Positions 11,146-18,756 of a DNA stretch of 64,000 bases are shown piece after piece (the stretch's first letter is position 1; every line of letters begins with the position of its first letter). The notes below the pieces were generated by a model. The model searched no databases and was not told the origin of the DNA. It was given only the letters and a program-made list of their open reading frames with translations. Origin of the DNA: Angustibacter sp049994355 (GTDB lineage Bacteria > Actinomycetota > Actinomycetes > Actinomycetales > Angustibacteraceae); contig NZ_CP188257.1 in NCBI RefSeq assembly GCF_049994355.1, forward strand, positions 4,402,001 to 4,466,000, in the 5' to 3' direction. The position numbers and the translations under genes are program-made.

Positions 11146-11178
11146 GCCCCCGCAGCCAGACCGGCTGCGGGGGCGTTT
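11146..11178 (+). terminator. Hairpin terminator after the sedolisin gene
   Basis: A perfect 12-bp stem, GCCCCCGCAGCC and GGCTGCGGGGGC, has a 5-nt loop and is followed by GTTTCG. It lies 27 bp after the stop codon and just before the dispersed intergenic repeat. Confidence 0.85.
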
Positions 11179-11181
11179 CGC

Positions 11182-11272
11182 TTGCTCACCTCAACCCGCT
11201 TTGCTCAGCTCAACCCGCCGAATTTGGCTGCGAAAGCGGGTTGAGTGGAGCAATGCGGGTTGAGCGGAGCAA
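11182..11272. repeat. Intergenic 18-bp repeat cluster, locus A (two inverted pairs)
   Basis: Two direct copies of TTGCTCACCTCAACCCGC-like units (11182-11199 and 11201-11218) face two copies of the reverse complement GCGGGTTGAGNGGAGCAA (11236-11253 and 11255-11272). Units are 18 bp with 19-bp spacing and the centre is 17 bp. The whole can fold into a long hairpin between the converging sedolisin and lsr2 genes. The same unit recurs at 24824 and 38108. Confidence 0.85.
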
Positions 11273-11280
11273 CGAAAGGG

Positions 11281-11610
11281 TCAGTGCGCAGCTTCGTAGG
11301 CTTCACGAACCGCCGCGGAGATACGGCCGCGCTCGCTGACCTTGTGGCCGTGCTGCTTGGCCCACTCGCGAATGGCGGCGGTGTCGTCGGAACCACCGCG
11401 CTTGGACGCCGCTCGGGTACCACGGGCCGAACGTCCCGAGACCCGACGAGCGTTGCCGACCCACAGCGAGAGGGCGTCACGCAGCTTGGCGGCGTTCTTC
11501 TCGTTGAGGTCGATCTCGTAGGTGACGCCGTCGACCCCGAAGGTCACGGTCTCCGACGCGTCACCGCCATCGATATCGTCGATCAGGACGACTTGGACCT
11601 TCTGCGCCAT
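11281..11610 (-). CDS. lsr2: Nucleoid-associated silencer Lsr2
   Basis: Lsr2 is the actinobacterial H-NS-like protein that bridges AT-rich DNA and silences acquired genes. The 109-residue product starts MAQKVQVVLIDDIDGGDASE. Its N-terminal dimerisation domain covers about residues 1-60. The C-terminal DNA-binding domain carries the AT-hook-like RGR in SERGRISAAV and the conserved REWAKQHGHKV. The start is set by the universal MAQKV opening. It lies in the conserved lysS-lsr2-clpC order, although about 8 kb of other genes separate it from clpC here. Confidence 0.96.
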   Translation of the reverse strand: MAQKVQVVLIDDIDGGDASETVTFGVDGVTYEIDLNEKNAAKLRDALSLWVGNARRVSGRSARGTRAASKRGGSDDTAAIREWAKQHGHKVSERGRISAAVREAYEAAH

Positions 11611-11767
11611 TTCCGCTCGCTTTCTGCGTTGCAAATCGAAATGCCATGACGGCAACTCCGGTCAGCATTTCCTGACGCATATTGATTTGTCAAAAGTTCG
11701 CTTAATGCCGCCCGAACCGGCTCAAAGCGGTGAGGAACAGGTACGGAGGAGGAGAAGGCCGAACCGG
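11611..11767 (-). promoter_or_regulatory. AT-rich upstream region of lsr2
   Basis: This 157-bp stretch between lsr2 and the small membrane protein gene is strikingly AT-rich for this window (for example ATTGATTTGTCAAAAG at 11681-11696). Read toward lsr2, TTGACA at 11693-11688 is a good -35 box; no equally good -10 box is seen. GTCAG and CTGAC arms lie at about 11661-11676. Lsr2 prefers AT-rich DNA, so autoregulation is plausible but inferred. Confidence 0.4.
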
Positions 11768-11935
11768 TCAGCGTGATACACCGGGCCGCGCCGAGGCAGC
11801 CGGCGGGTGATCCTTCTCCCACTTCGCCTGGGCGGCACGCTCGCGCCTGTCTCCCTCGAGCATCGCCTTGATCGCGACGACGAACAGGAACAGCACCCCG
11901 ATCGACGGGATGAGCGCGAGCAGGGCCTTCACCAT
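11768..11935 (-). CDS. Small single-span membrane protein next to lysS
   Basis: The 55-residue product starts MVKALLALIPSIGVLFLFVV, a single membrane segment at about residues 4-24. A charged cytoplasmic tail follows (AMLEGDRRERAAQAKWEKDH). It begins 21 bp after the lysS stop on the same strand, so it is probably co-transcribed. There is no good Shine-Dalgarno sequence. Small membrane proteins of this form occur beside lysS in other actinobacteria as I recall, but the function is unknown. Confidence 0.7.
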   Translation of the reverse strand: MVKALLALIPSIGVLFLFVVAIKAMLEGDRRERAAQAKWEKDHPPAASARPGVSR

Positions 11936-11956
11936 GACGTCAACCGTACGCCGGAC

Positions 11957-13489
11957 TCAGAGCGGCTTCACCAGCGGGAACAGGATCGTGTCCCGCACGC
12001 CCAGCCCGGTCAGGGCCATCAGCAGCCGGTCGATACCCATGCCCTGCCCACCGCTCGGCGGCATCGCGTACTCCATGGCACGCAGGAAGTCCTCGTCCAG
12101 CCGCATGGCGTCCTCATCGCCGAGGGCCGCGAACTTCGCCTGCTCCTCGAACCGCTGCCGCTGGATCACCGGGTCGACCAGCTCGGAGTAGCCGGTGCCC
12201 AGCTCGAAGCCGCGCACGTAGAGGTCCCACTTCTCGGTGACCCCCGGCTCGCTGCGGTGCTCGCGGGTCAGCGGTGTCGTCTCCAGCGGGAAGTCCCGGA
12301 CGAACGTCGGCGAGACCAGGTGGTCGCCGACGAGGTGTTCCCAGAGCTCCTCGACCAGCTTGCCGTGCCCGTAGTGGGCCGGGTCGACGTCCAGCTCGAG
12401 CTTGTCGGCGTACTCGCGCAGCTGGCTGACCGACGTCTGCGGTGTCACCTCCTCGCCCAGCGCCTCGGACAACGAGCCGTACATCGACAGCGACGTCCAG
12501 TCCCCGCTGAAGTCGTAGCCCGTGCCGTCGTGCAGCACCGCCACCTGCGAGCCGTGCACCACCTCGCAGGCGTTCTGCACGAGTACCCGGGTCAGGTCGG
12601 CGACGGTGTTGTAGTCGCCGTACGCCTCGTAGAACTCGAGCATCGCGAACTCCGGGCTGTGCGTCGAGTCGGCGCCCTCGTTGCGGAAGTTGCGGTTGAT
12701 CTCGAAGACCTTCTCCAGCCCGCCGACGGCCGCCCGCTTCAGGAAGAGCTCGGGCGCGATGCGCAGGAACAGCTCCATGTCGAAGGCGTTCATGTGCGTG
12801 CTGAACGGTCGCGCGGCGGCGCCGCCGTGCTGGGTCTGCAGCATCGGGGTCTCCACCTCGATGAAGCCGCGGTCGTGGAAGGTGTCCCGCATCGACCGGA
12901 CGACGGCAGCGCGGTTGCGCACCATCTCGCGGGCCGCCGGCCGGACGATCAGGTCCGCGTAGCGCTGCCGGACCCGCACCTCCTCGTTGAGCTCGGCTCC
13001 CTCGTGCAGGTTGGGCAGCGGCCGAAGCGCCTTGGCCGCCATCCGCCACTCGTCGGCCATGATGCTGAGCTCGCCACGACGACTCGAGACCACCTTGCCG
13101 TGCACGAACACGTGGTCGCCGAGGTCGACGTCGGCCTTCCAGTCGGCCAGCCGCTCCTCGCCGACCTCGGCCAGGCTGAGCATGGCCTGCAGCCGGGTGC
13201 CGTCGCCCTCCTGAAGCGTCGCGAAGCAGAGCTTGCCGGTGTTGCGGACGAAGACGACCCGGCCGGTGACGCCCACCACGTCGTCGGTCTCGGCGCCGGC
13301 CTCGAGGTCCGGGTGGTCCTTGCGAACCTGCGCCAGCGTGTGGGTGCGCGGCACCGCGACCGGGTACGGCGCGACACCTGCCGCGAGCATCCGCTCACGC
13401 TTTGCCCGGCGCACCTGCATCTGCTCGGGGACGTCGTCCTGGGACGCCGGCAGGGCGGGCTCGTCGGTCGGCGGGGGCTGCTCGTTCAC
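11957..13489 (-). CDS. lysS: Lysyl-tRNA synthetase, class II
   Basis: This 510-residue cytoplasmic enzyme charges tRNA-Lys. An OB-fold anticodon-binding domain covers about residues 60-170 (VGVTGRVVFVRNTGKLCFATL). The class II catalytic core has motif 2 FEINRNFRNEGAD and motif 3 GMGIDRLLMALTG. The length is that of standard bacterial LysRS; the N-terminal 25 residues are Pro- and Asp-rich and variable. It starts with GTG, and its start lies 11 bp from the nadC stop. It lacks the LysX membrane domain seen in mycobacterial LysX. Confidence 0.96.
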   Translation of the reverse strand: MNEQPPPTDEPALPASQDDVPEQMQVRRAKRERMLAAGVAPYPVAVPRTHTLAQVRKDHPDLEAGAETDDVVGVTGRVVFVRNTGKLCFATLQEGDGTRLQAMLSLAEVGEERLADWKADVDLGDHVFVHGKVVSSRRGELSIMADEWRMAAKALRPLPNLHEGAELNEEVRVRQRYADLIVRPAAREMVRNRAAVVRSMRDTFHDRGFIEVETPMLQTQHGGAAARPFSTHMNAFDMELFLRIAPELFLKRAAVGGLEKVFEINRNFRNEGADSTHSPEFAMLEFYEAYGDYNTVADLTRVLVQNACEVVHGSQVAVLHDGTGYDFSGDWTSLSMYGSLSEALGEEVTPQTSVSQLREYADKLELDVDPAHYGHGKLVEELWEHLVGDHLVSPTFVRDFPLETTPLTREHRSEPGVTEKWDLYVRGFELGTGYSELVDPVIQRQRFEEQAKFAALGDEDAMRLDEDFLRAMEYAMPPSGGQGMGIDRLLMALTGLGVRDTILFPLVKPL

Positions 13490-13499
13490 GGCGCCAACC

Positions 13500-14447
13500 C
13501 TACCGACCGACTCGGCCCGGTCCCTCAGCCGAGTCGAGCGCGAGGTCGAGCGCGAGGTCCAGGATCGGGCTGGAGTGGGTCAGCGCCCCGACGGACAGGT
13601 AGTCCACCCCGGTCTGGCCGTACTCGCGGGCCCGGTCCAGCGTGAGCCCGCCGGTGCCTTCGATCTCCACCCGGTCCGGGGTGGCGGCGCGCACGGCCTC
13701 GACCGTCGAGCGCAAGAGCGGCACCGACATGTTGTCGCACAACAGAAAGCGCGCACCCGCGCCGACTGCCTCCAGCGCCTCGTCGACGGTGGTCACCTCG
13801 ACCTGCACCTCGACGTCCGGGTACCGCGAGCGCACCGCCTGGTAGGCCGCCTGCACCGACCCCGCCGCGACCTTGTGGTTGTCCTTCACCATTGCGACGT
13901 CGTACAGGCCCATCCGCTTGTTGGTGCCGCCGCCGCAGCGCACCGCGTACTTCTCCAACGCGCGCAGCCCCGGGGTGGTCTTGCGGGTGTCGAGCACCAT
14001 CGCGCCGGTGCCCTCGAGCTCCTGCGCCCACTGCCGAGTGTGGGTGGCCACCCCCGACATGCGGCAGACCAGGTTCAGGGCCGTGCGTTCACCGACCAGC
14101 AGCACCTGGGTGGCACCGCGCACCCGCAGCAGGACGTCGCCGCGCGCCAGCGCGGACCCGTCGGCCGCCAGCACGTCGACCTCGGGGTCCGGCACGCGCA
14201 GCCGCCGTGCGACGTCCTGCCAGACCAGCCCGAACAACGCGATCCCGGCCAGCACGCCGTCCGCCCGGGCGACCGCGTGCGCGGTCGACACCTGCGCCAG
14301 CGGGATGGTCGCGGACGACGTCACGTCCACGCCGTCGGGGCCGCCCAGGTCCTCGTCCAGCGCCCGCCGGACGACGTCGCGCACCGCGTCCGGGTCGAGC
14401 CCGGCCGCAACGAGGTCGGCGTCCACGGCGCCCACATCGGCACTCAC
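13500..14447 (-). CDS. nadC: Nicotinate-nucleotide pyrophosphorylase (carboxylating)
   Basis: NadC turns quinolinate and PRPP into nicotinate mononucleotide, the last step unique to de novo NAD synthesis. The 315-residue product has the expected motifs ERTALNLVCRMSGVAT, LDTRKTTPGLR, the catalytic GGGTNKRMGL loop with KDNHK, and LLCDNMS. The GTG start overlaps the nadB stop by 4 bp as GTGA, which points to coupling. In several actinobacteria coaX and panD lie between nadC and lysS; here lysS follows directly. Confidence 0.95.
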   Translation of the reverse strand: MSADVGAVDADLVAAGLDPDAVRDVVRRALDEDLGGPDGVDVTSSATIPLAQVSTAHAVARADGVLAGIALFGLVWQDVARRLRVPDPEVDVLAADGSALARGDVLLRVRGATQVLLVGERTALNLVCRMSGVATHTRQWAQELEGTGAMVLDTRKTTPGLRALEKYAVRCGGGTNKRMGLYDVAMVKDNHKVAAGSVQAAYQAVRSRYPDVEVQVEVTTVDEALEAVGAGARFLLCDNMSVPLLRSTVEAVRAATPDRVEIEGTGGLTLDRAREYGQTGVDYLSVGALTHSSPILDLALDLALDSAEGPGRVGR

Positions 14448-16120
14448 GCGCTGACCTCCTGGTGGTCCTGGATCGGCGCATACTCGGTGAGCACCAGGCC
14501 GTCGCCGTCCACCCAGCTGGTCAGGTGCCCGCGCCAACCGGTGTCGTCACGCTCGGGGTAGTCCGAGCGCAGGTGCCCGCCGCGGGTCTCCTCACGCAGC
14601 GCCGCGACGTGCGCGAGCAGCGAGCCGACGTGGTGCAGGTTGGTGGTCTCCCAGGCCGGCGCGGCGGCCTCCTCGGCCGTCGCCGAGGCCAGGGTCGCGA
14701 GCTCGGAGCCGGTGCGCTGCAACGACTCCGCGGAGCGCAGCGCGCCGGCCCCCGCTGTCATGCTGCGCTGGACGTCGAGGCGACGGTCCGGGTCCATCAG
14801 GGTACGGCGGGTGTCCGGCTCCACCGGGGTGTCGGTCGCGAGGTCGCCGTCGGCCAGCCGTGCACTGAGGTCGTCGGCGATCCGGTTCGCGAAGACCAGC
14901 CCCTCGAGCAGCGAGTTGGAGGCCAGCCGGTTGGCGCCGTGCACTCCCGAACAGGCGACCTCGCCGCAGGCGTACAGCCCGGGCAGGCTGGACCGCCCAC
15001 GCAGGTCGGTGGCCACGCCACCACTGGCGTAGTGCTGGGCCGGTGCGACCGGCAGCAGCTCGGTGGCCGGGTCGAAGCCCAGCGAGCGGCAGCGCTCGAC
15101 GATCGACGGGAAGCGCCCCTCGAGGAACTGCGCGCCCAGGTGCCGCGCGTCCAGGTGCACGTGGTCGGTGCCGGCCGCTCGCATCCGCTCCACGATCGCG
15201 CGGGCCACGACGTCGCGCGGGGCCAGGTCGGCCAGCGCGTGGACGCCGGCCATGAACCGCTCGCCGGTCTCGTCCACCAGCACCGCGCCCTCGCCGCGGA
15301 CCGCTTCGCTGATCAGCGGCTGCTGCCCCAGCGAGCCGGCACCCAGCCAGAGCACGGTCGGGTGGAACTGGACGAACTCCAGGTCACGCACCCGCGCGCC
15401 GGCCCGCAGCGCCGCCGCAACGCCGTCCCCGGTGGCGACCGAGGGGTTGGTGGTCGAGGAGTACACCTGCCCCAGCCCGCCGGTGGCCAGCACCACGGCA
15501 CGCGCGGTGGCCGCGCCGACGCCGTCCCGCTGCCCCTCGCCCAGCACGTGCAGGGTGACCCCACACACCCGACCGACCCGGTTCTGCAGCAGGTCGACCA
15601 CCATCGCGTGCTCGACCACCTCGATACCCGGGTCGTGCCGGACGGCGTCCAGCGCCGCGATCAGGGCGCGGGTGATCTCCTTGCCAGTGGCGTCCCCGCC
15701 CGCGTGCGCGATCCGGTCCCGGTGGTGGCCGCCTTCACGGGTCAGCGCGATCTCGCCGTCCGGCGTCCGGTCGAACTCGGCGCCCAGCGCGACCAGCTCG
15801 CGCACCCGGCCCGGCCCCTCGGTGACCAGCGCGGTGACCGCCGCGACGTCGCAGACCCCGCCGCCGGCGACGAGCGTGTCCGCGAGGTGCTCCGCTGGCG
15901 AGTCCGCCGGGTCCAGCGCCGCCGCGATGCCGCCCTGTGCCCACCGGGTGGAGCCCTCGTCCAGCACCGTCTTGGTGACCAGCAGCACCCGGTCCACCCG
16001 CTGGCGCAGCCGCAGCGCGGCGGTCAGCCCGGCGATGCCCGAACCCACCACGATGACGTCCGCGTGCGTCGTCCAGCCCGGCTGCGGCGCGACCAGCCGG
16101 CGGGCCAGCGTCAGGCTCAT
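14444..16120 (-). CDS. nadB: L-aspartate oxidase
   Basis: NadB is a FAD enzyme that oxidises L-aspartate to iminoaspartate for NAD synthesis. The 558-residue protein has the dinucleotide-binding motif VIVVGSGIAGLTAALRL near residue 20. The succinate dehydrogenase/fumarate reductase-type catalytic region includes STRWAQGGIAAAL, EGGHHRDRIAHAGGDATG and ACGEVACSGVHGANRLASNS, and a helical C-terminal domain follows. The ATG overlaps the panC stop. No nadA is visible in the window. Confidence 0.95.
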   Translation of the reverse strand: MSLTLARRLVAPQPGWTTHADVIVVGSGIAGLTAALRLRQRVDRVLLVTKTVLDEGSTRWAQGGIAAALDPADSPAEHLADTLVAGGGVCDVAAVTALVTEGPGRVRELVALGAEFDRTPDGEIALTREGGHHRDRIAHAGGDATGKEITRALIAALDAVRHDPGIEVVEHAMVVDLLQNRVGRVCGVTLHVLGEGQRDGVGAATARAVVLATGGLGQVYSSTTNPSVATGDGVAAALRAGARVRDLEFVQFHPTVLWLGAGSLGQQPLISEAVRGEGAVLVDETGERFMAGVHALADLAPRDVVARAIVERMRAAGTDHVHLDARHLGAQFLEGRFPSIVERCRSLGFDPATELLPVAPAQHYASGGVATDLRGRSSLPGLYACGEVACSGVHGANRLASNSLLEGLVFANRIADDLSARLADGDLATDTPVEPDTRRTLMDPDRRLDVQRSMTAGAGALRSAESLQRTGSELATLASATAEEAAAPAWETTNLHHVGSLLAHVAALREETRGGHLRSDYPERDDTGWRGHLTSWVDGDGLVLTEYAPIQDHQEVSA

Positions 16121-17049
16121 GCGCCAGCCACCGGATCGATTCCCAGGTCGATTCCGGAGTCGATTCCGTTGGTGGAGAACGACTCCAGCGGACCGCCACC
16201 TGGACCCAGGCGGACCGGGAGGTTGTCGATCAGCCTGGTCGTGCCGACCCGCGCGGCCACCGCGAGCAGCGCCTCGCCGCGGTACCACTCCGGCACGTCC
16301 AGCAGGCTCTGCGGGTGCACCAGCACCAGGTAGTCGACCAGCGCGAGCGGTTCGGCGACCAGGACGGCGCGAGCCGCCCGGCGGACCGCGCTCGGCCCCT
16401 CGATCGCTGCCAGCGCACCGGCCCGCAGCGACCGGGACAACGACAGCGCCACCTCGCGGTCGCTGTCGGTCAGGTAGATGTTGCGGCTGCTCATCGCCAG
16501 GTCGTCACCTTCGCGAACGGTCGGCACGGCCACCACCTCGACCGGGAAGTCCAGGTCGCGCACCATCCGGCGGATCAGCAGCAGCTGCTGGGCGTCCTTC
16601 TGCCCGTAGTACGCCCGGTCCGGCCGGGTCAGGTGCAACAGCTTGCCGACCACCGTCAGCACGCCGTCGAAGTGTCCCCGCCGGGACTGCCCCTCCAGCA
16701 CGTCACCGAGCGGCCCTGCACTGACCCGCACGCCGGGGTCACCGTCCGGGTAGATCACGTCCGGGGTGGGCATGAAGACCAGGTCGACGCCCTCGCGGGC
16801 GCAGATCTCCAGGTCGCTGTCCACCGTCCGCGGGTAGCGCGACAGGTCCTCGCGCGGCCCGAACTGCAACGGGTTCAGGAAGATCGTGACCACCACGTGC
16901 CGGGCCCGGCGGCGTGCCTCGCGGATCAGCGCGGCGTGCCCCTCGTGCAGCGCGCCCATGGTCATGACCACGGCGACCTCGCCGTCGTCCAGGACGGCGC
17001 GCGCCTTGGCGAGCTCCTCGCGGCTGTGCGCGACGACAGGCTGGTTCAC
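16117..17049 (-). CDS. panC: Pantothenate synthetase (pantoate-beta-alanine ligase)
   Basis: PanC joins pantoate and beta-alanine using ATP. Family motifs are MTMGALHEGHAALI (HIGH-type), FLNPLQFGPREDL, YYGQKDAQQL and AMSSRNIYL. The usual fold is complete by about residue 285. The remaining tail is NGIDSGIDLGIDPVAGA, encoded by three 12-bp tandem units, and is unlikely to be needed for catalysis. It starts with GTG overlapping the upstream DUF2520 stop by 4 bp and overlaps nadB at its 3' end. panB and panD are not in the window. Confidence 0.95.
   Translation of the reverse strand: MNQPVVAHSREELAKARAVLDDGEVAVVMTMGALHEGHAALIREARRRARHVVVTIFLNPLQFGPREDLSRYPRTVDSDLEICAREGVDLVFMPTPDVIYPDGDPGVRVSAGPLGDVLEGQSRRGHFDGVLTVVGKLLHLTRPDRAYYGQKDAQQLLLIRRMVRDLDFPVEVVAVPTVREGDDLAMSSRNIYLTDSDREVALSLSRSLRAGALAAIEGPSAVRRAARAVLVAEPLALVDYLVLVHPQSLLDVPEWYRGEALLAVAARVGTTRLIDNLPVRLGPGGGPLESFSTNGIDSGIDLGIDPVAGA
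16133..16168 (-). repeat. 12-bp tandem repeat in the 3' end of panC
   Basis: Three adjacent 12-bp units centred on TCGATTCC (16133, 16145, 16157) encode GIDS-GIDL-GIDP in panC. They keep the reading frame. Confidence 0.8.
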
Positions 17050-17969
17050 GGGGTCTCCTTCGGACTGGCCAGGACGTCGAGCAGGCTCTCGGCGCCCGGC
17101 GCGCTCAACCGTCCCGAGGCGAGCGCCCGGACCGCGGTTGCCCGAGCGAGCGCGACGTAGGTGGAGCGGACGTCAGGGGTCTGGTCGGCCAGCGCTTCGA
17201 GGTGCGCCGCGACGGTGCCCGCGTCACCTCGCGAGACCGGCCCGGTGATAGCGGCGTCGCCGGCTCGCAGGGCACCGTCCAGGGCGGCTGACAGCAGCGG
17301 TGCCAGCACCCGGTCCGGCGCGGCCACGCCGGTACTGCGCAGCACCTGCAGGGCCTGCGCCACCAGCGTGACGAGGTGGTTCGAGCCGTGCGCCAGGGCC
17401 GCGTGGTAGCGCGGTCGGTCCTCCTCGGCCACCCACACCGGCTCGGCGCCCATCTCGACGACCAGCGCCTCGGCCATCGGACGGACGGAGTCGCCCGAGG
17501 TGACACCGAAGCAACAGCCGGCCAGCCGCTCCAGGTCGACGGAGGTGCCGCTGAAGGTCATGGCCGGATGCAGCGCGAGCGGGATGACGTGCTGCTCGGC
17601 TGCTGGCTCGAGCACCCGCACGCCGTACCGGCCGCTCGTGTGCACCACGATCTGGCCGGCCTGCCAGGCGCCGGTCTCGCTCAACCCGCGCACCAGCAGC
17701 GGCAGCTCGTCGTCCGGAACGGTGAGCAGCACCAGGTCGGCGACCTGGACGACGTCCGGGACGTCCCGCAGCGGCACCCCCGGCAGCAGCGACCCGGCGC
17801 GCTCCACCGACTGCCGGCTCACCCCGCTGGCCGCGACCACCCGGTGCCCGGCCCGACCGAGCGCGGCACCCAGCACCGCACCCACCCGACCGGTGCCGAC
17901 CACGCCGACATCCAGCCGGGCCGGTCGCTGACCAGCCGGCTGCACGGCGTCGCCGTCGAGCCCGTTCAC
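17046..17969 (-). CDS. Rossmann-like NAD(P)-binding protein with DUF2520 domain
   Basis: This 307-residue protein has an N-terminal NAD(P)-binding fold (VGVVGTGRVGAVLGAAL near residue 20) and a C-terminal DUF2520 helical domain (PRYHAALAHGSNHLVTLV). It resembles 6-phosphogluconate dehydrogenase-like and ketopantoate reductase-like proteins. Its constant place just upstream of panC, with a 4-bp overlap, has led to the suggestion that it provides pantoate by reducing ketopantoate. That role is inferred from context only. It is divergent from the methyltransferase operon with 64 bp between. Confidence 0.88.
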   Translation of the reverse strand: MNGLDGDAVQPAGQRPARLDVGVVGTGRVGAVLGAALGRAGHRVVAASGVSRQSVERAGSLLPGVPLRDVPDVVQVADLVLLTVPDDELPLLVRGLSETGAWQAGQIVVHTSGRYGVRVLEPAAEQHVIPLALHPAMTFSGTSVDLERLAGCCFGVTSGDSVRPMAEALVVEMGAEPVWVAEEDRPRYHAALAHGSNHLVTLVAQALQVLRSTGVAAPDRVLAPLLSAALDGALRAGDAAITGPVSRGDAGTVAAHLEALADQTPDVRSTYVALARATAVRALASGRLSAPGAESLLDVLASPKETP

Positions 17970-18033
17970 AGGCAGGACGCTAGCGCGGGTCGACCGGCCG
18001 CCCCGCGCCGCCCGCGCTCGCTAGGCTCGCGAC

Positions 18034-18756
18034 ATGGGACGTCACGAGCGGCTGGCCGACCTCGCGGACGTCGACGCCGACGGTCTGGTGGTCGCCGACC
18101 TGGGTTGCGGCACAGGGCGAACGGTGCGGACGCTGCTGGCCGGCCGGCACGCGCCGGTGACGGTGCACGCAGTGGACCAGGCGGTGGAGCTGGACGACGA
18201 CCTGCTGGCCGACCAGCGGGTGGTGTCCCGGGTGGCCGACCTGGACGACCCGCTGCCGTTCGCCGACGCCAGCCTGGACCGGATCGTCTCGATGAACGTG
18301 GCCGAGAACCTGGCCGACCCGGCGCGCTTCCTGCGCGAGTGCCTGCGGGTGCTGCGACCGGGCGGCCTCGCGGTCATCGGGCACACCGACTTCGACACCG
18401 CCCTGTTCACCAGCGACGACGACGAGCTGACCCGCGTGCTGGTCGACCGGTTCGTGGCCGTCGTGCCGGACTGGCAGCTGCGGGCCGACGGCTTCATGGG
18501 GCGCAAGCTGCTTTGGCTGGCGGCCGACTCACCGCTCGAGCTCGTCGACGTGCACGCCTGGGCCGACGCGCACCAGCGCTTCGACGAGGGCTCGCTGGCG
18601 TGGAAGATCGCGATGGGCATGGTCGCCTCGGCGGCGGACGACCCGGTGCTGTCCGAGCTGGCCACCACCTGGATGGCGTCGGTGCGCCGGCTGGCCGACG
18701 AGGGACGCTTCCTGTTCGCGGTCACCGACGTCGTGGTGGTGCTGCGCCGCCCGTGA
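18034..18756 (+). CDS. Class I SAM-dependent methyltransferase
   Basis: This 240-residue protein has the SAM-binding motif VVADLGCGTGRTVRTLL near residue 20 and the methyltransferase_11 layout, including DPLPFADASLDRIVSMNV and LRECLRVLRPGGLAVIGHTD. The substrate is unknown. It is the first of three genes joined by GTGA overlaps, followed by a MidA-like methyltransferase and a lipoprotein. No strong Shine-Dalgarno sequence is visible before the ATG. Confidence 0.85.
   Translation: MGRHERLADLADVDADGLVVADLGCGTGRTVRTLLAGRHAPVTVHAVDQAVELDDDLLADQRVVSRVADLDDPLPFADASLDRIVSMNVAENLADPARFLRECLRVLRPGGLAVIGHTDFDTALFTSDDDELTRVLVDRFVAVVPDWQLRADGFMGRKLLWLAADSPLELVDVHAWADAHQRFDEGSLAWKIAMGMVASAADDPVLSELATTWMASVRRLADEGRFLFAVTDVVVVLRRP

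Noticed and set aside
11807..13645. 612-codon open frame opposite lysS
   Set aside because: It mirrors a clear LysRS gene and has no recognisable domain or ribosome binding site.
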